Shown piece after piece: positions 1 to 10,703 of a stretch of DNA of 64,000 bases (positions are counted from its first letter, which is position 1; every line of letters starts with the position of its first letter). The DNA lies in the NCBI GenBank assembly GCA_012932295.1, contig JAAONU010000001.1, positions 22,640,461-22,704,460 of the forward strand. The letters are read 5' to 3'. The notes below the pieces were generated by a model. That model ran no database searches, was not told the origin of the DNA, and saw nothing but the letters and a program-made list of their open reading frames with translations. This DNA comes from Cyclina sinensis (lineage: Eukaryota; Mollusca; Bivalvia; Venerida; Veneridae). Position numbers and translations under genes: made by a program.

Positions 1-315
1 GTAACCGTCACGACTGTAACTGTAATGAACGTCATCTTATTTACAAAACAGTGTGTGCGCAATATCTAAAGATGCATTTTGAATGTCTCTAAAGACGTCA
101 TTCTTTTTTACGCAGTTCTGAAGTCTTGCAGTCCGCTTTTAAATGTAAATAATATATCATTTTCCATCCTATCAAAATACAAAAGCTGTTTATACATCGG
201 GTATTGAATAAATGCGTAGCCTTTTTATAATATGAAAAAAAATCATGTGTAGAAATAATGGGGCTTTAAGTACAATCACTGGCATTTGACATATATGATT
301 ACTAATTGCCCTTAC

Positions 316-659
316 CTTGTTAGGACATACTTTGCCTGTCCTATGACTTATATGACACCGTTCGCATTTCTGTGGTGGTACTTTCATTACCTCACTCATG
401 GTCATTGCTCTGTGACTTTTGTTCACATCGAAACGTGCTTTGCACTTTTCACATTTCTGTATGAACGCATTTCCATGAAGTTCCGAAATTTTATCGGCCG
501 GAACTCCCGACAAACGGTGCAAACCGTCGGTGTTCTGACTGATGACGTATTTGAACAGCCCCATATCTAAAAGTTTAACTACAGCTTCATGGGTGTATGT
601 GGGCCGTAGAGCCATTATATTATATCCTCTTCCTTTGGATTTCTTACCTCCCTTCGCAC
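316..659 (-). CDS. Sirtuin (class IV, SIRT6/7-like), catalytic-core exon
   Basis: This exon encodes the catalytic core of an NAD-dependent protein deacylase. By family knowledge the enzyme removes acyl groups from lysines, usually in the nucleus for SIRT6/7 types. Visible in order are GRGYNIMALRPTYTHEA, the QNTDG motif that contacts NAD ribose, ELHGN with the catalytic His, and a zinc pair CEKC. CERC and TGKVCPNK follow, and the next zinc Cys should begin the following exon. A TTTAG acceptor precedes the exon at 660-661. It ends AACAAG with a GTAAGG donor at 310-315. The reading phase matches the exon at 1807-1893. Later exons lie left of position 1, so the C-terminus is missing. Family assignment is firm. 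Orthology to SIRT6 or SIRT7 is not settled. Confidence 0.93.
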
Positions 660-784
660 CTAAAACCCATAAAACCCATTTAGAGATTGAAACTTACGAC
701 AGAGAAATTACCTGGTTAATTTAGTAGAATAAGTTGCTGTATACAGCTTAAATTCCTTAAATGACAAGCAAAAAAAATCAATAA

Positions 785-1520
785 ATAAATTAGAAAACAA
801 GAACTGTCACTGTAAGATGACAATGCCCACGAAGTGGTGCTTTGACATTGGGCTGAGGACCAGTCTTTCAAGGTTCAAGGTCAAATAAATATAGGTCAGT
901 GGGAAGGTCTTGTCCACAGGGGTGTTGTGTCCAAGTATGAAGTTAATCGACTTTCTAATAAGGAGGTTAAGGCTAATGTTAAAGTTTTTGGACAATTGGA
1001 TCCTCAAGGTAAAGGTCATTCAGGGGTTAAGGTCAAATAAGTATAGGTCAGTGGGAAAGACTTGTCAAAAGGTGTGCTGTGTCAAAGTATGAAGTAAATC
1101 CAATTACTAATAAAAAAGTTATGGTCAATGTTAAAGTTTTTGGACAAATGAACCTTCAAGGTGAAGGTGATTCAGGGGTCAAGGTCAAATAAAGATAAGT
1201 CAGTGGGAAGGTCTTGTCCAAATGGATGTTGTGTTTAAATATGAAGTAAATCCACTAACTAATAAGGAAGTTATGGTCAATGTTAAAGTTTTTGGACGAT
1301 TGGATTTTCAAGGTAAAGGTCATTCAAGGGTGAAGGTCAAATAAATATAGGTCATTTGGAAGGTCTTGTCTAAAGGGATGTTGTGTCCAAGTATGCAGTA
1401 AATCCACTCACTAATAAGGAAGTTATGGCCAATGTTAAAGTTTTCGGACGGACTGACGGACGGACTGTCGGACGGACTGACAGTTCAAAAACTATAGGCC
1501 TCCCTTCGGGGGCATAAACA
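785..1520 (+). mobile_element. Pearl-like (Helentron-type) non-autonomous element in sirtuin intron
   Basis: A head resembling the widespread molluscan ACAAGAGCTGTC motif (here ACAAGAACTGTC) is followed by about four tandem copies of a roughly 152-bp unit. Each unit carries GGTCAGTGGGAAGGTCTTGTCC and GTTAAAGTTTTTGGAC-type blocks. A GACGGACT microsatellite follows at about 1447-1485, then a short hairpin GCCTCCCTTCGGGGGC. Tandem core, ACGG/ACTG microsatellite and terminal hairpin match the architecture of oyster pearl elements. The element lies in the intron between the exons at 316-659 and 1807-1893. Confidence 0.65.
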
Positions 1521-1539
1521 GTAAAAAAAATGCCTATCT

Positions 1540-1795
1540 ATATAGGTTGTTTATCGTTGGAGCCGGTTGCTAACCCACCGAGTTAAGTTATTTATAGTTG
1601 TAGGGTATAGTGCATGAATCAGAAATCATCTCATTCTAGAGACAATTTTGGCTCTTTTACATGCTCTGTGTATAGAAGCGCTACACGGATCCCCGTTAGA
1701 CAATTAATTAGTAGTGTTAGTGAAGGAGCGGGGCTCGAACTTGCGACCTTTGAAGTCCTGCGCGTTACCACTGCAATCTTTGATCTGCCACCTAT
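1540..1795 (-). mobile_element. tRNA-derived SINE
   Basis: Read on the minus strand, 1722-1793 resembles a tRNA head, with an A-box-like block around 1767-1790 and a B box GCAAGTTCGAGCCC near 1733-1746. The lower-coordinate part would be the SINE body. The acceptor stem does not pair well, which argues against a functional tRNA gene. Confidence 0.55.
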
Positions 1796-1806
1796 AATGC
1801 ACTTAC

Positions 1807-1893
1807 CATGTTCTTTCATCTTATCTCGCGACGTCCATTTTCCGTCTTTTCCTCGGAAGTCACCGATTCCCGCGGCCGTCGAGATACCAGCTC
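1807..1893 (-). CDS. Sirtuin, NAD-binding GAGIS exon
   Basis: This 87-bp exon encodes GAGISTAAGIGDFRGKDGKW, the Rossmann-fold NAD loop that is diagnostic of sirtuins, followed by a short basic stretch. An ACAG acceptor lies at 1894-1895 and a canonical GTAAGT donor at 1801-1806. The phases (one base in, one base out) join cleanly to the exons at 2178-2415 and 316-659. The DFRG and W pattern resembles the SIRT6/7 group more than SIRT1-5. The intron on its low-coordinate side holds a SINE and a pearl-like element. Confidence 0.93.
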
Positions 1894-2177
1894 CTGTATA
1901 ACACAAATTTGAAAACAATCCGCTACTTCGCTTATTTTCTAGAGTAAAGAGTTTGATCCTAGTTTATACATATATAATTTGTCATTTCTCATTGCAGGGA
2001 ACATAACGCCACTTTGTCAAAGTCAGTCTAGCTGAAATTATAATAATCATTCTCTTTAAAAATCTTTAAAAAAATAATAACCTTTTTTTCTTCCACTGGG
2101 AATTTACTTTGAACTTATATCTGAACTGGAATTCACAACTGACTGAATTAGCGTATGATAAATTAGTATGCTTGTAC

Positions 2178-2415
2178 CTGTGAAAAAGATAGGGTATTTC
2201 GCTTGTTTTAACATCTGCACAATACGTTTTGCCTCATCTTTGATAAACTGGTCAGAATCATGGTATTCTGCCGTCTTCTTCGCTTCTTTAACTAATCTGA
2301 CCTCTAGTTCAGTAAGGTCGAATTTCTTGCCGCTAGATGCCGCCTTCGCTGCTTCCTTAAGAGTTGCCCAGCAATCGCGGTGAAATACCGCCTCCCCGTC
2401 TTCATCCCAGTCAGC
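2178..2415 (-). CDS. Sirtuin, N-terminal helical exon leading into the NAD site
   Basis: This 238-bp exon starts in phase 0 after a TTATAG acceptor and ends TTCACAG with a GTAC donor. It encodes DWDEDGEAVFHRDCW, then a charged helical stretch and AKYPIFFT, which joins the GAGIS exon to give FFTGAGIS. The helix before the NAD loop is where sirtuins normally have the first helix of the fold. The FHRDCW ending looks like the second half of a His/Cys zinc module whose first half would be in upstream exons. It has no plausible start codon of its own, so upstream exons must exist. Confidence 0.9.
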
Positions 2416-2458
2416 CTATAAATATATTTATTTTATGCCAACCAATGAAATACCGAGT

Positions 2459-2535
2459 TCTGTCAGTGAAATATATTCCATATCAGTCACAGTGTGACTG
2501 ATATAGATTCTATATCAGTCACTGTGCCGAACTAC
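2459..2535. repeat. Cluster of ATATCAGTCAC palindromes
   Basis: Three copies of an ATATCAGTCAC(A/T)GTG-type block occur in about 75 bp. Two of them form a perfect inverted repeat with 12-bp arms and a single-base centre near 2483-2508. This looks like the remains of a foldback or MITE-type sequence beside the sirtuin exon at 2178-2415. Confidence 0.5.
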
Positions 2536-3760
2536 TTTTCAGTAACCACAATTTGAAATTTTACAAGTAATATAAAAGATATAAAAATTAATTCTAACAT
2601 AAAATCCAGAGTCCGACTTTTAAAGAGTCATTGTATGTATATAACAGACCGATCCATTTCGAGAATCCTATGCCATTTCGTTAATTATATGTCACATACT
2701 TCAGAGTAGGTGACGCAGGCAAATAATTTATTCCCCAAGATGGCATTTTACGTGAAATCTTAAATTGAATACACATGATTTATGCTATTTGAAAATGTGA
2801 TGACGTGTATTGCTTCTTGATCAACCTATGGAAGAATCTAGATCTTGTAAGGGCATTTATTTAGGATGAACCTCTGCATTGGCGCTGAATTTTGATTCGT
2901 CATTGCACAGGCCATATTTTATATGAATGCCCTGTAAGCAGCAAAATGTGGACAGTAAAAGAAAGAAAATGAAGAAGAATATGCAGGTAGATCTTTGTTT
3001 ATTTCTATGATTTGTTTGGTGATTAGGTGTAGACTAAATAAATCGTTAGAATGCAACACGTTCCTATGCGAGACAATATTTTTTTATTTCACATTCTCTG
3101 TCCTGATGAAAGAAAAAAAATTTCGGCGTTAAACTCTTAAAAAACTTTACCCCTATTGAAAACTGTATTGTATTCCTTCAAATTGAACCAAAAACAATGG
3201 GGCTAATATCTACAGAAGACTTTTTACGAGAGTGTTAATGCCGTAAATTGACAGATTTTCGGCGTCCCTCGGTGGAATTTTCAAAATTAGACGTGCTATG
3301 AAACAGTTTTGGAAATGTATAAAGTCTGCGAGATTTAACCTATTATGTTTTTACATGTCAGATTTATACATTATTGATTAAATTGGGAGTTTATTTTAGT
3401 TATTTTATCGTTTAATTGTTTCCCAAAAAATGTCACTAACTTTCTTGTCCTTACTGTAACAAAGTGTTGTTGAGTGAAAATAATAACTGACCCCTATTAC
3501 AAATTTTGTATCCAGTACCTCGTTTATAAAGAGTTACCCTCCTTTTGTAAAAGAATAGGTGCCGATTTGTATTTGCTCGGAATTCACTGGAGGAAACTGG
3601 ATTTAAAGGCGGATTAGTGGAAGCGTATATTTTTGTCTTGTCTTTAATGTAACATGTATATGCTGGATTACAATATAAGTATATATATGAGCACGTAACA
3701 TTATTTATTATCATTATGATGTTTCTCTGAAACACGTTGTTCCGCTATATATTCGAACGG
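2536..3760. other. Intronic DNA, nothing recognised
   Basis: AT-rich sequence inside the inferred large sirtuin intron. I see no exon with acceptable splice sites, no repeat family I can name and no RNA gene. Confidence 0.5.
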
Positions 3761-4440
3761 GAGAAACAATTATTTTGGTAAATAATATGATGTTCGTCCC
3801 TTCTGTAACAGTCTCTCCTGTAACGAATAATTTTGTTATAGTAAAGACTCAAGTTGTCTCAGTAGAGACAATCATTTTTTTTTTTCACGCATGAAATCAA
3901 AATTTGGACAAAACAGGTGACAAAAGGTTGCCAGTCTATCGCTTACTCGATGTGTTTTATGAAAATGCATATTGAGTACGGATATAAGCATACTGAAAAG
4001 TAAAAAATGTATACCATTGCGAACTTGTGTTACACGATGGACATGAATTGTTACACTAGGGACACATATTGGGCTTTTCTTTCTGTTTTTAGGTAGTTTC
4101 ATGCGTAATATGCCTTATTTATACTTGAGCAATGTACATCAACATTTTTCTTAAATAACAACAGAAATCACAAAAGAAATTGAAATATATTTGACATTTA
4201 CAATAAATAAGAACTTTTCCACTAGAATGTGTTACATGAGAGACACGAAGGACATCTGCTGTTACATTTATTATTGACCATTTGGACTTTAGTTTAGATT
4301 TTAAGTATGTTTTATGCATATAATGCTTAATTTACCAGAGCACAAATACAAACAAATGGACATTATTGAAGTAGACAATAAATATTTACTTTCCTCTTAG
4401 AATATGTTACATGAGAGACACTCATTTTAGTAAATAAAAA
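3760..4440. repeat. Degenerate repeats with TGTTACA...GAGACAC motif
   Basis: Several diverged units of roughly 200 bp carry a TGTTACATGAGAGACAC-like block (near 4050, 4230 and 4405) with a second GTAAC block nearby. A related motif appears mainly in the opposite orientation at 6280-6900. Together they bracket the acidic tandem-repeat reading frame. Confidence 0.4.
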
Positions 4441-4472
4441 AATGAAACTATAGTTGTATTTTTGAATACTAA

Positions 4473-5939
4473 AGTCCTGCTTTGATTTTCGTCTATGAAA
4501 ACGGTGAAAACGAAGATTTTGTAACATTATACATTTACGAAAACAAGGATGGAGGTTTTGACATTATTTATGAAAACAAAGAATGTCAATCTAGTTTAAA
4601 ACAGATAGATGTAGATATTAATAACAACAATGAAATTTGTGGAATTATTTGTGAGAATTGTAAGGACACAGATAAAGATGAAGTTACAGATAAAAGTGTA
4701 CAATATAAGATCCTGAGTGACGCAAAGGGTGTATCGGAAATGGAAACAGATGAGATTTCTGACGATACGACAAGAAATGATGTAGTTGATGACACTGAAA
4801 AAGATAACATATTTCGTAAATCAGAAGAAATTGATGAATGTGAAAAGATGGCCACATTTAATGATACCATTAATGACGTAGAAATAGACAAAAAATCGGG
4901 TTTGAGCGATATGGGTAAAGATAAAGTTACCGATAAAAGTGTACTATATGAGATCCTGGACGACGCAAAAGAAATATCGGAAATAGAAACAGTAAAGATT
5001 TCTAACAATATGACAAGAAATGATCCAATAGATAATATTGAAAAAGATTACATGTATAATAAATCAGAAGAAAACGATTAACGAGAAACAATGGCCACAA
5101 CTAATGAAAACATTTATAATGTAGAGACAGACAAAAAAGAGGTTTGTAACGATATGGATCAAGATGAGGTTACCGACAAAAGTGTGCCATATGAGATCCT
5201 GGACGACGCAAAAGAATTATCGGAAATGGAAAGAGATGAAATTTCTAACGATACGGCAAGAAATGATCTAGGAGATAATAGTGAAAATGGTGACATGTTA
5301 AGGAAGCCAGACGAATTGTATGAACCCCCTACAGAAACAATGGTCACAGCTTATGATATCATTAATGATGTAGAGAAAGCAAAACTGAGATTTGTAATGG
5401 TGTGGATAAAGATGCAGTTACCGATAAAAGTGTATTATATGAAATCCTAAGTGACTCAAGAGAATTATCAAAAATGGTAAGAGTTAAGATGTTTAATGAT
5501 ACGACAAGAAATGATCTGGCTCAAAATTGTGAAAACGGTGACATGTTTAGGAAATCAGAAGAAATTGATGAACACTTAATGATACCATTAATTGCGTAAA
5601 GACAGACAAAAACGCGGTTTTCAGCTATATGGATAAAGATGAAGTTACCGATAAAAATGTATTATATGAAATCCTGAGTGACGCAAAAGAAATATTGGAT
5701 ATGGAAAGAGTTGAGATACGAGAAGAAATGATCTTGTAGATAATAGTAAAAAAGATGACATTTTCAGTAAATCAGAAGAATTGGGTGAAAGAGAAACAAT
5801 AGTAGCAACTTATGATACCATTAATGATGCAAAGACAGAAAAAAATGAAAAAAATAAAACCAGAAGGAGAATGCGTATAGTAAGAATAAATGAATTAAAC
5901 AGTAACTTGAAAATGTTGCATAAGAGTGAAATATGTTAA
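4473..5939 (+). pseudogene. Decayed acidic tandem-repeat coding sequence
   Basis: About five tandem units of roughly 240 bp each encode an acidic repeat with core VTDKSVLYEILDDAKE, followed by SEME-DEIS, TRND and KSEE blocks. The first 199 codons are open to a TAA at 5079-5081, at a position where a sister unit has GAA. The reading resumes at 5091 and is shifted again near 5390 and between units up to 5939. The end is basic (KNEKNKTRRRMR) before a TAA. There is no ATG in frame at the start and no signal peptide or membrane segment. Amino-acid similarity between units exceeds what random DNA would show, so it was probably once translated. I recognise no family. It lies in the sirtuin intron on the opposite strand. 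Confidence 0.45.
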
Positions 5940-6279
5940 AAATGAATGTTTTAGGCCAAATATCTTTTGCATATGCATTGTTACAATCTTAATATCCTGG
6001 GTTATGTTTTAACATGAGTTTCAGTTAATAGTTTTTTGCAGTTTCAAGTGTTAGCTAATTCTGTTATTTTTTCCTGTGTTCCTTAAGTGTGAAAACACTT
6101 CAACTGTTGAACAAAATTGTATTATTTCATTTAAACTGCATTGTTAAGAAGAGTATCTTACGGTATTGTTCATATGCATTCGTTCTCTGTCATTACTTAA
6201 TCCGTAATTGCCCATTCTTTAACAAACTTTTTCTGTGTATAATATTTTAGACCCGATGTTATTATTTTTATATATATAT

Positions 6280-6900
6280 AAACAGTGTCTATCAGGTAAC
6301 ATATTATTGTTGAACAGTTGAACTGATGTATTTTATGAAATGGGTAATGTTTTCATGAAAACATCAAACTAATATTCAAAACTGTTATTGACTCTAAAAA
6401 TAATTGGTAGTTTTCTTTTTAAATGCTGCTTTAAAACAAAAAAATAATAAATTCTTCGTGTTCATTTTGTCTCTGGTGTAACCAAACCATGTCTATACTG
6501 TAACATTATTTGTTGAACTGATGTATTTTATGAAAGAAAAGGGATTTGTTTTCATGAAAGCATCTAAAGAATATTCAAAGTTGTTATTGACTCTAAAAAT
6601 AAGTGGTTGTTCTCTTTTTAATGCTGCATTAAGAACACAACATTCAATTCTTTTCAATTGTCTCTAGTGTAACAAAACCGTGTCTATCTTGTAACATATT
6701 ATTGTTTGAACTGATGTATTTAATGAAAGGGGTACTATTTTCATGAAAGCATCTAAAGAATATTTAAAGTTGGCATATGCTCTATGAAGTTTTAGTCGTT
6801 GTGTTCGAAAATGTTCAATAAAATATATCCAATTTACGATTTTATTGTTGAAATGTCTTTACAGTAGCAAAAAACCGTCCATCTTGTAACACTGCTTCCC
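6280..6900. repeat. Three tandem ~200-bp units with GTGTCTATC...TGTAAC motif
   Basis: Units beginning near 6283, 6488 and 6679 share TGTCTAT-(x)-GTAACATTATT, TTGAACTGATGTATTTTATGAAA, GTTTTCATGAAAGCATC and GTTATTGACTCTAAAAATAA. A fourth partial unit reaches about 6900. No open reading frame runs across the units. Confidence 0.6.
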
Positions 6901-7560
6901 TCCTGTAACTAGCTATTCATCATTCAATATATTAACAACATATGGAAGAAATATACAGGTTGTGAGCTTTGTTGAACCGAACAAAGGTATGGTATTGTTC
7001 AGGGCTTGAAATTATTTTAAGTGAATAATGTTCACGAGCAAGGAATGAATAATTAACTTTCAATAATTGTGAGTTTTAATTTGAAGAACGTAGACCTTAA
7101 GAAATTAGACTGATTGCATGTTTTACTTTTTTTGCTGTTATTAGCTGATGAAAATTTTATCTAGGCTGTATGTACGACAAATATTAACTTTCTGCATACT
7201 ACTACAAACATTTTATTTCTTTTCTAAGCAACTGTTACAGTAGGGACATATTGTGCTACCTGTTTGACTTCAAACTTTGTTCCCGATAAACAAAGACGCA
7301 TTAAGCTTAACCATATTTAAAAACGGATAGAAGATGGATGACGTAAAAATAAATTGTAACAAAAAAATGTATATTCCCATGGTCAGTTTTCAGAAGTTTG
7401 AATGAGTGAATTGTGGCATAAAAAAATATTGACTCCTGTATCATGTATAATTCAAGATGGCGGACTGTGTATTGAATTTGAGTTTCATGATCAGGTATTC
7501 ATACGCGTGTAAGCAAAGAAACAGTTCTAAAAGATTATTGGTATTAGCATAAAATAAATA
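6900..7560. other. Intronic DNA, isolated GTTACAGTAGGGACA block only
   Basis: There is no gene. One further copy of the GTTACA(C/G)TAGGGACA block occurs at about 7226-7244, in the same orientation as the copy near 4050. Confidence 0.4.
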
Positions 7561-7565
7561 GAAAA

Positions 7566-7707
7566 TTTGTTTGTTTTTCGAAGATATGGAATATATCTCA
7601 TCTCAAAGTGATACAATTTTTATATTTTCCCTCGCGCTAGGCGCTCGTGAAAATATTTAATTGTATCACTTCACGATGAGATATATTCCATATCTACGAA
7701 AAACAAA
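7566..7707. repeat. Foldback element with long imperfect hairpin
   Basis: The left arm TTTGTTTTTCGAAGATATGG, followed by an AATATATCTCATCT-type stretch, is mirrored by a right arm ending ATATTCCATATCTACGAAAA. A second stem pairs GTGATACAATT with AATTGTATCAC. The centre carries CCTCGCGCTAGGCGCTCG. This is a classic small foldback element, placed directly before the 49-bp array that starts at 7731. Confidence 0.65.
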
Positions 7708-7730
7708 TGAACGTGAAGCTGGCACATAGA

Positions 7731-8360
7731 TCGCAGCTCTACATCTAGTTCTGCGATCTTATATCATTGCAGAGCTGGGTCGCAGCTCTACATCCAGCTC
7801 TGCAATCTTATATCATTGCAGAGCTGGGTCGCAGCTCTACATCCAGCTCTGCAATCTTATATCATTGCATAGCACGGTCGCAGCTCTACATGTAGCTCTG
7901 CAATCTTATATCATTGCAGAGCTGGGTCGCAGCTCTACATCCAGCTCTGCATTCTTATATCATTGCAGAGCTGGATCATAGATCGACAACTAGCTCTGCA
8001 TTATTATTATCATTGCAAAGCTGATTCCCAGCTCTTAATCTAGGCTATCGACATCTAAATTTGCAATCTATGATTAATACAGATCTAGGTATAATATCTA
8101 AATATAGCACACTAATCTTGTATCTTTGCTCTAGGAGAACTGTGTCGTAGTTCGACATCAAGTTGCAATTTAACATAAGTGCAGAGGTTGGTCGTTTATA
8201 GATATCTAGCTCTGTTATCTAACATAAGTGCAGAGCTGGGTCGTAGATCGACATCTAGGTCTGCAATCTTGTTTCACTGCAGTGCTGGATCTCAGCTCTA
8301 CATCTAGATCTGCAGTCTTTTTTTCATTGCAGTGCTGGGTCGTAGACAACGAGCTCTTCA
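7731..8360 (+). repeat. 49-bp tandem array (forward copy)
   Basis: About six good units at 7731-8035 have the form GCAGCTCTACATCCAGCTCT then GCAATCTTATATCATTGCAGAGCTGGGTC. They continue as degenerate units to about 8360. Each unit contains the inverted pair GCAGAGCTGG/CCAGCTCTGC. The same monomer forms a longer array in reverse orientation at 10704-11665. Confidence 0.85.
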
Positions 8361-8399
8361 AACATTTGTTTTTACTTCTTTTTACATATTCATTATTCA

Positions 8400-10290
8400 G
8401 TTTCAATTAGGTCTGCAAAATTTTAATGGTATTTCAGTATATCTTCACTGTAGAGCGTTATCTTAATGACGTTTCAGATGAGCATAGTTATTTGACCAAA
8501 TAGATTTGTAATGGGGTTATTATTATACAGAAACAAAAACTGGAAGGATAGAACTTGTTTTAGTTTTGTCTACTTTTCATGTACAGTCATGTAGGTCTAT
8601 TTACACTTTTGGCGGCTCTTGCAAAGAAATGTTTAATTTTCTCATATCTGCAAGGGGAACTTTGATCTTTTCCCTGCTTTCTTGCTACCTTGTCACTACG
8701 GTGGAAAAGAGGTTATACATGTTTAAAAGTAATGTATTCCGTATAAGAAAAACATAAACATTGGATTCGTTTTTTTATCTCGATCCAAAGAAATGCGACG
8801 TAGTATATCGTAGTACATTTAACGAGCAACTGAGTCGTGTTGAAACGACATGCAAAGTCAAGTGCATTATTTTCAAGATTACAATAAGATGAGAGACAGA
8901 TGCGCTCAAGAAGGAATGCATTAAAACAAGAAGTATACACTAGCTATGGCTATGAATACAAAGTGCGTAAAAGATTAGTGTTGATGCAAGCATCAAAAGC
9001 GGCGCGCATATTTCTAAAGTATGGTTTAAATTCACCAAAAAATATTATAGTGTTTGTTTTTGATGCTATGAGCAAAATTATTTACTGCTGGGTTGTAACA
9101 TTTTTGACAGAATTCATGAACTGTTTGTTTTATTGGTTGTTTATGATTTTTCCTTTATATCTAACCAGCAAGTATCAATTTCTCCACAAATGAATGACTT
9201 TCTCCACTGTCTCTAACATGAGTTTGAGACAGTGGTGAGAGACGAATGACCTTAAGGCAAAACGTTCGAGATCAATCGTCACAGAGAAATTTACACTCAT
9301 TCCAGTGATCGAACCTTTGATTCTTTATACAGTACTGTACCAATTGAGCTCAGCAGGTGGGCATCTGTCTTAAAGGAAAATGTAAGAGATCCACGAACGT
9401 TTAACTATCAAATAAAGAAGGGTCATCAAATTACACTTCTCGTTGTTTACGGGATAAAATGGAAAACGAAATTTTATCCATTTCGTAGCAAAACATAAAA
9501 TAAATTAATTTTACTCAATCCAGTTGACAGATACAATGGTATAAAATACATCTGGGTGCTAGTAATTATAGACACAGAATAAGGTTTTCAGCATCGTGCC
9601 ATCGTCCCATAATAATGTGAATAACGAGTTTTCGAAATTTCTGAGGTTAAGTCTGACTAACTTCGAATTGTGATACTCAATGGCCATACAAAGACTCCGT
9701 TGAGTAAAGAACGTAAGTAATCGTTAAAAGGAGTCTGGCGGCTCAAGAAATAAAACTTGTTACCACCTTTAAGTGATAGCTCTCATATAATTATAAAGGA
9801 GGTGCGTTCGAATACTTATTCTCATGACTTATCAACAGATTTGTTGTGGGTCGGGGTTAGAGCAGCAGTCATCAACATGCCAAAATAAACAAACGACGTA
9901 AATATGAAAATGCCTTTGTCCGCAATTAACATGTGTAAAAATGCTTGAACATTTAAGGCTCTTAGCCTATTCACACACCATACGTGTTGCGATAGACTTT
10001 TTGTCCATCCGTAGAATGTAGAAAGAAAAAGAAAGAAATGCAAAAAGTTTATTTACTACAATATGTTTGTAACAACACGGATATAGATTGTTACAAAACT
10101 CTTATCAACAAGAGCCATGTTAACATGTGTTTGCTTATTGGAAGAATGTATATGTAGCAGCAGCGCAACATAATTCAATTTCGGTAATGATAACTTATGG
10201 CTGAGGTAATTACAGATTTGAAAGTTAAAGGTCAATAACTGAAAAATCATGCATAGTAGCGTTATCATTGTTGTGCGCTGCACTCCTCCA
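8400..10290. other. Region between the inverted 49-bp arrays
   Basis: Open frames of 60-97 codons occur at 8566-8757 and 8900-9193 (plus) and at 9822-10283 (minus). None has a recognisable domain, and base composition is like the surroundings. A tRNA-like SINE lies at 9195-9370. I see no transposase. This is either spacer between two arrays or the cargo of one element. Confidence 0.4.
9195..9370 (-). mobile_element. tRNA-derived SINE
   Basis: On the minus strand an A-box-like TGAGCTCAATTGGTACAGT is followed by a B box GGTTCGATCACTGG at 9302-9315. Toward lower coordinates is a short hairpin CCACTGTCTC...GAGACAGTGG at 9208-9237. The head resembles a tRNA but the acceptor stem is not paired. 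Confidence 0.5.
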
Positions 10291-10700
10291 CAGTGAGATC
10301 TTTCAACCTATGAAGTTTCAAGTAGATACCTGCAATACTTTTGAGATAAGCTCGGGACAAAAAGTATTAAAAATAACAAAGGGCACTAAATCAAACATTA
10401 TAAAAAGCAGAGTTATCATTCTTGCGCACAACATTCCTCCTCAATAAGATCTATCCACCTATAAAGTTTCATGTGGACATCTCAAAGACATTTTGAGTTC
10501 TGCTCCACTCAGGTGAAAATTAAGTATGAAAAAACAAAGATTATTAAGCGTAAAGTTATCACTCTTCTACACTGCACACCTCCTGAGTGCGCTCTATCCA
10601 CATATTATGATGTTTCATGTTGATAACACAAAGTCTTTTTAAGTAATGCTTTGAAAAATAACAAAAGGCAATAACTGAAAAAAACTATGCAGATGGAGTG
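10290..10700. repeat. Three degenerate ~140-bp tandem units
   Basis: Blocks of the type GATCTATCCACCTATAAAGTTTCATGT recur near 10297, 10447 and 10580. Each is followed by a TTTTGAGTTATGCTC-like block. This resembles the core repeat of common bivalve pearl-like elements, here without a clear head or microsatellite tail. Confidence 0.5.
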
Positions 10701-10703
10701 ATG

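Noticed and set aside
1614..1901. Plus-strand open frame as a gene
   Set aside because: It is the complement of a sirtuin exon plus a SINE, with no domain of its own.
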